Shown: positions 59,438-64,000 of the stretch, piece by piece | Numbering within the stretch: position 1 is the stretch's first letter | Layout of the letters: each line of letters begins with the position of its first letter | DNA from: Sindora glabra | Lineage: Eukaryota; Streptophyta; Magnoliopsida; Fabales; Fabaceae | Assembly: GCA_020226215.1 (NCBI GenBank) | Contig: CM035226.1 | Location: 91,846,895-91,910,894 of the forward strand | Direction of reading: 5' to 3' | Length of the DNA: 64,000 bases | The notes under the pieces: generated by a model | Seen by the model: only the letters and a program-made list of their open reading frames with translations | The model's database searches: none | Told to the model about the DNA's origin: nothing | Program-made: the position numbers and the translations under genes

Positions 59438-62400
59438 TCATTTCACCACCAAATCATCGGCAGAGTAATATTCAGCTATCAGTCGGTACATATATGATGG
59501 GTTATGCCCTCCTCTGAGGAAAATAAATAAATAAATAATTTATGACGCAGCAGAAGGACAAGAAGAAAAGAAATTAACGAGTATCACAGTGTTCAATATA
59601 TGCTTAGATCAATCAGGAAGGGTAACAAAATAAAAATTACAAGACTTGCTCAGAAAAAAAGACCAGCCGGAATTTCAATGATGAAGAGAAGATAGATTTT
59701 TATTACTCAATCCAATTCAACTTACGTGTCGGTAATGAAGAGACTAACAAGCTTTGGAGGCACATAATCAAACACTGGATTAGCAACATGAATAAGAGAA
59801 GAACCAGTGCCACTTCCGAAATCCAAGCAATCTGAAAATTCCCCAAAGTCAAGCAGCTCAGATGGGGATCTGAGTTCGTTGAGTAAGACCTCCGGGTTGT
59901 GCGGATACAAAGGGCACAACTGTTGATAAAACAAAGCAGCTTGTGACCAAAAAAGTACAGTAGAATAACAAAAGGCAGCTTTTATTTAAATTTTTTTTAT
60001 CCATTTGTCATGTTCTCTCCTTTCTTTTATTTTCTTTTTCCATAAAACAAGAACAAAAACAAAGGTGGAATAGTTGGAAAATAAAATTATAAGGCAGGTC
60101 CAAAATCAAATTCGATACCCATAGAAGACAGTGCTACATCTCAAATCAATGACTAAGATTCTGCTATTTCATTCTGTATATAGAAGATAATACATTTCAA
60201 TGAAATCACATGCAATACATGAAGGTCGAAGGGGTTAAGCAACCTGCTTATACTCAAACAATGAAATGCCAATAAACTAGTAATAAAGGCAACAACTAAG
60301 CCTTATACCATTAGTTGGGGACGACTGTATGGACCCATCCACACCATTGTACATCAAAAAACAAATCTTTGTAAAACCATCTAAGATCACTTTCTATGGT
60401 TTATCTCAAAATTTTCCTCAGTGTTCCCCTACCTCTTTTAAAGAAACAAACTTCCAATAAGTCCACACTTTTTACTAGGGCGTCCCTTGATCTTCTCACA
60501 AGCCCAAACCAACTCAAGAGTGTTTCCAATGTATTTTCGATCAATTGCTGCTCCTTCAACTTTCTCTCTAATGCATTCATTCCTAATATTATCTTTTCTT
60601 GAATGTCCACACTCCACACATCCACCTCAACATGGTATCTCCGACACAATTTTTGCTCCATTGGCACTTCACTACTTAACACTCACTACAATAGAATATT
60701 GTCTGTCTTATAGCTAACCAATAATATTTTTTCATGTTTGATCAGTATTATTAGAAATAACGCATGAATCATTTATCCATTACATCCACCCAACCAGGTA
60801 ACTATGTCTGACCTCCCCATCAATCTCTCCATCTCCTTGTAAAATGAATCCTAAATGCCTAAGCTATCAAACTTTTGGAATGTTATGATTCCCAATCATT
60901 GATATCCCATCTCACTGAACTCACAATTGATATACTCTGCCTTACCCCTACTAAGCGAAATAAAGTTTTAATCATGAAAACAAATTAAATTCAACCGTAA
61001 AAACATAAGCCACAACTACTGAATAGATTTGATTTTCAGTTCAAATGAACAGAAAAACCCCCGCTCAAGTTGTTCTGAGCAAACAAAATTTCATATATTC
61101 TGCCCAACAGGTATGAGGCAGACAAGTCGATAGAAGTCTGCTAGCCAGAAAATGACAGGCAGAGATGATATCCTAGCAGTCTACCTTGTGACTTCCAGCA
61201 AGTACAACAAAAGGAACAGCATGCCTCTGAGCTGCAAGGGCAACCATATTTAACCCAACAGGGGCAATAACTCCGCCATCTGCCATGACAGCATGAGCTC
61301 CAACTATAACCTATATTAACCAGAAAATAAAATTATACTCAGTATAAGGACATCTCAGTCTAAAACTACAATGCCAGTAAGTTTCACACACCATGTTGAC
61401 TCGGGATATCATGGCAAAAACAGCAGAATCAGCAATTACTGTGGTCTGCAACCCACTTGCTGCCAATTCCTTTGCAAGGAGATGTCCCTTATACCTGATC
61501 ACAAACCCAGTCAATAATTAACGGTCTTATAAAAAATACATGAAAATCCTATTGCTAATAAATAGTGAACAGCCAATGCAAATGCTAGCTAACCACTTCT
61601 ACGGACCTTGGAGCACCCTCCGCAACAAAGACCCCAAATGATCTCTTTTTCTCTTTTGCAGCACAAAGAAATTCCAGTACTGTTCTTGAACTGCCTAGAG
61701 TTAGTATTACCTCACTGAAAAAGACACAATCAGCAGCATGAAGGAATAAGTGAAGCAATAAAAACATGATATCATTATGAAATTCAACAGAAGCAAACAT
61801 TAACATCACTTGATAATATAATGATTACAAAGGAGGGGGAAAAAAACCAAAAAAAAAAACAAAACAAGAGAGAATATGTGAGGATTCTTGTGTGGACACA
61901 TAAATCCTTTGCAATGTGAAAAAAGGGGAAAAAAATCCTTAGATTTCTCAAGGCATTGATGCCAAAACATGATATGGGCAAGCTGTGGGTGCAAATAAAT
62001 CAATAAATAGATTTTAAAAAACTCAAACTGTAGGCCTCAATAAATTGATAAATAGATAGATAGATATATCAAAATTCCCATAAAAACTTCACAGAGGTCA
62101 TTTTGACCTTCTGGGGACAAATATTGCTTCTACAAGCATGAAGCCAATCAATAAAGACTCAGACAATAACAAGAACATATAGCATAATTTTTCTAAATAA
62201 AGGAATATTTAAATTCACTTTTAAAGTAGCATTGGAGAAAAAGAGTACTTGTGATGGATGTGCTCTATTGCCTGCTCAGCTATTTGTTCGTGGCAAGTGT
62301 TAATATCTTGAATAAGATCATTAACTGCTTCAATGACATCATGCTTCAGCTTCCATCCTCTTGAACTTTTGTCAGCAGCTGTAAGAGAAAAAAAGGATAA

Positions 62401-63470
62401 TAAAAACCAAAACTGATAGGCACAGGCAATTGACCATGAAAACAACAAGATAATTTTCATCATCGAATGATGCAGAGGAGTATCAAAATTACACAACAAT
62501 CACAGCGAATCAACAGATAGATGTTTCGCTTATTTTTACAAACCACTCTGATATTATCATCAAAGTCCTACATTAGAACAAAATAAAGATACAACATTCA
62601 AGTTTCAAGTCCTCACATCTGCTTTTTCCTTCAGATTCACCTCCTGAGGAAGATGTGTGAGGAATGGCAGCTGAATCAGGCATACCCTCTAGAAGGGTCT
62701 GCAATGATGGAGGACGCAAAATGCTTCTTGCAGCAGCTGCAACAGCAGCAGCTGATAAACCAGGATGATCATCCCGCTCTGCATCATCTTCATCATCACT
62801 AGTTGATAACCCCAAACCAGCAATTGCATCTGTTGCAAGGGATAGATCCTCCTCCCTTATAATGTGTAAAACTCGCCTCATAATATTGCCCACAGCTAGC
62901 TCTGCAGTCACGTGCATAAATATCACGATATGAAAATAAGAAATCTATCCCTTTAGTTCCTAATCTTTTCAAATGACAAGGAGAAGAGAAAAAAAAAAGG
63001 AGAAAACCCACAACAAAATTAGGTGAAAATAGGCTCAAGGACTACTCAACTATCGTAAAAATGTTACAAAAGCACATGTGTGTGTGTGTGTAGCTTGCAC
63101 GCACAAACAGTGCATAATGTTATTCAAAACTAAAATTCAGTATACCAACAGGATTTGCAGCAATCAGCTGCTCCCCCACAGAAGTTACTGCATCAATCAG
63201 TGCTTCAGCTTGATTTCTGTGAGGCACCCGCTGGTTTGAAATCACAGACCTAAGCAATTCTGCCGTCTGCTTTGCTATTGCCTGGGAACCTTCAATTTTA
63301 CTAGCATCCCACGGCAACATTAAGAGAAAATTAGCATACAGATTAGTTTTAAATCTTATAAGATGGTCCAAATACACCATTCCATCAACCCCATAAGTGC
63401 CAATCAAGAATATTTACCGTTTTCTGAGCTGGTTTCGAAAATCATTGACAAGGGACTGAACATCTGGCAT
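59438..63470 (-). CDS. EIF2B2: eIF2B subunit beta, translation initiation factor
   Basis: eIF2B beta belongs to the regulatory core (alpha, beta, delta) of the complex that reloads eIF2 with GTP. Coding exons in transcript order: 63418-63470, 63146-63300, 62617-62901, 62249-62378, 61607-61714, 61392-61494, 61185-61310, 59726-59919, 59438-59513. All GT-AG, phases agree, 409 aa, near the usual size. The order of blocks is right: MPDVQSLVNDFRNQL; ANPVELAVGNIMRRVLHIIREEDLSL (67-92); an acidic, Ala- and Ser-rich linker; KLKHDVIEAVNDLIQDI; then the Rossmann-like half with EVILTLGSSRTVLEFL (209-224), FVAEGAPRYKGHLLAKEL, VNMVIVGAHAVMADGGVI and CPLYPHNPEVLLNE. The start is the first ATG of the frame. 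Introns are short except the seventh, which has taken an RTE fragment. Confidence 0.93.
60275..61010 (-). mobile_element. RTE-type LINE fragment in eIF2B beta intron 7
   Basis: A second, more decayed RTE fragment on the minus strand, lying in the intron between exons 7 and 8 (60275-61010, approximate). It has the C-terminal tail relic (60401-60682: LCRRYHVEVDVWSVDIQEKI, LSWFGLVRRSRDALV) in place of the WMRGHTRKDKI and WFGHMQRRP words of the 42205-43178 copy, and a relic of the RT downstream helix (FRLSRGKAEYINCEFS, near 60955-60905). The 3' end ACAACTAAGCCTTATACC and TTGGGGACGACTGTATGG matches the RTE terminus. It is in the same strand as the gene. Dead. Confidence 0.8.
61813..62248 (-). other. 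eIF2B beta intron 4 (remainder) with pyrimidine/A runs
   Basis: Part of the intron 61715-62248. It contains A-rich runs (61833-61868) and a TAGATAGATA tandem near 62052-62066. The three overlapping minus-strand frames here are low in complexity and not coding. Confidence 0.5.
63074..63092 (+). repeat. (TG)n microsatellite in eIF2B beta intron 2
   Basis: About eight TG dinucleotides in the intron between exons 2 and 3, 50 bases from the exon 2 donor. Ordinary short microsatellite. Confidence 0.8.
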
Positions 63471-64000
63471 TGTGGTTGCTAAGTTTACCTGAAAGGCAAA
63501 GTGACAAACATCAGTTTGGCAAACAGAAAAAACTACAGGCCTTATGTACTTGCAAGTTTACAAGCAAACAAATTTAGCGTAAGACAAATAAGGAATCTTC
63601 CATTTTTAATTACCCTTCCCTTCTTGTAGTTCTTTCACTCTAGGTTTTTCCATAGCCATAAAAGGCTAGAAAATGCGAAACAACTACTTTGCATCAAAAT
63701 GTAGGGGATTTTAATTCTATCCAGAATCAATGTCCATCAAACTATTAAGCCATTTTGCTTGGTTTGCTAGATATATGAGAAAAATTCAGAATGAAGCATA
63801 AGAGTAAGAAACCTCTCTGTGTGTAATTATTCAGTTGCTATACCAACTTGACAAAATATTCACACACCACCAAAAGCATCATTTTCAAATCATTCGCAAA
63901 CCAAACTTATTCACCTCTATATTCATATTCATACTTCATATTCTGTATATAACTTAATTTACAATAGAAAAAAAAATGGATATATCAATTGGATGTCATA
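63471..64000 (-). other. eIF2B beta 5' UTR and probable leader intron
   Basis: The 17 bases before the ATG are preceded by CTTTCAG (acceptor ending at 63489), so the leader is probably spliced. The donor and first exon then lie further right, within or beyond the window. The DNA to 64000 is AT-rich and I see no first exon that I can defend. Confidence 0.5.

Noticed and set aside
61784..62003. Minus-strand frames in eIF2B beta intron 4
   Set aside because: They lie between exons whose phases match, and consist of poly-Phe and His-rich runs.

Overview
The window is eukaryotic nuclear DNA from a flowering plant, very probably a eudicot. The three intact genes have many GT-AG introns, and all three encode proteins I recognise as plant proteins (LNK2, the Pol V-type RPB5 paralogue NRPE5, and eIF2B beta). 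The intergenic DNA is very AT-rich and filled with plant-type transposons. I cannot name the species. The family assignments rest on my memory of the proteins, not on a search. The exon structures were rebuilt by hand; each one keeps frame across every junction.

Layout. About 1-20.4 kb has no gene I can support. It is a desert of decayed repeats: foldback/MITE-like elements, a tRNA-Arg-like relic, a ~250 bp direct duplication, a ~290 bp tandem duplication, and a 3 kb terminal-inverted-repeat structure with two short plastid-derived pieces (ycf2 and atpF) inside it. From 20.5 to 31.35 kb lies LNK2 on the plus strand: seven coding exons, 675 codons, a promoter with three CACGTG G-boxes in 70 bp, and two short upstream ORFs in the leader. 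Its introns hold an L1-type LINE remnant, a ~520 bp inverted-repeat element and a tRNA-type SINE. From 34.8 to 38.95 kb lies NRPE5 on the minus strand (four coding exons, 236 aa), convergent with LNK2; the 3.4 kb between them holds several MITEs.

From 39 to 58.7 kb there is another transposon desert: an RTE-type LINE fragment, a hAT-like MITE with a perfect 8 bp target duplication, a decayed Ty1-copia retrotransposon (gag, protease region and integrase on the minus strand) and several further MITEs. From 58.7 kb to beyond 63.5 kb lies eIF2B beta on the minus strand (nine coding exons, 409 aa, with a possible alternative last exon). A second, older RTE LINE fragment sits in its seventh intron. 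A 5' UTR intron continues towards the right edge.

The three genes are not a pathway. They are ordinary housekeeping or regulatory plant genes (circadian transcription, RNA polymerase V subunit, translation initiation) separated by repeats. I found no CRISPR array, operon or bacterial-type system. The more unusual features are the plastid mosaic inside a TIR-bounded block, the G-box cluster and overlapping uORF of LNK2, the repeated foldback family spread over 13 kb, and the possible alternative C-terminus of eIF2B beta.
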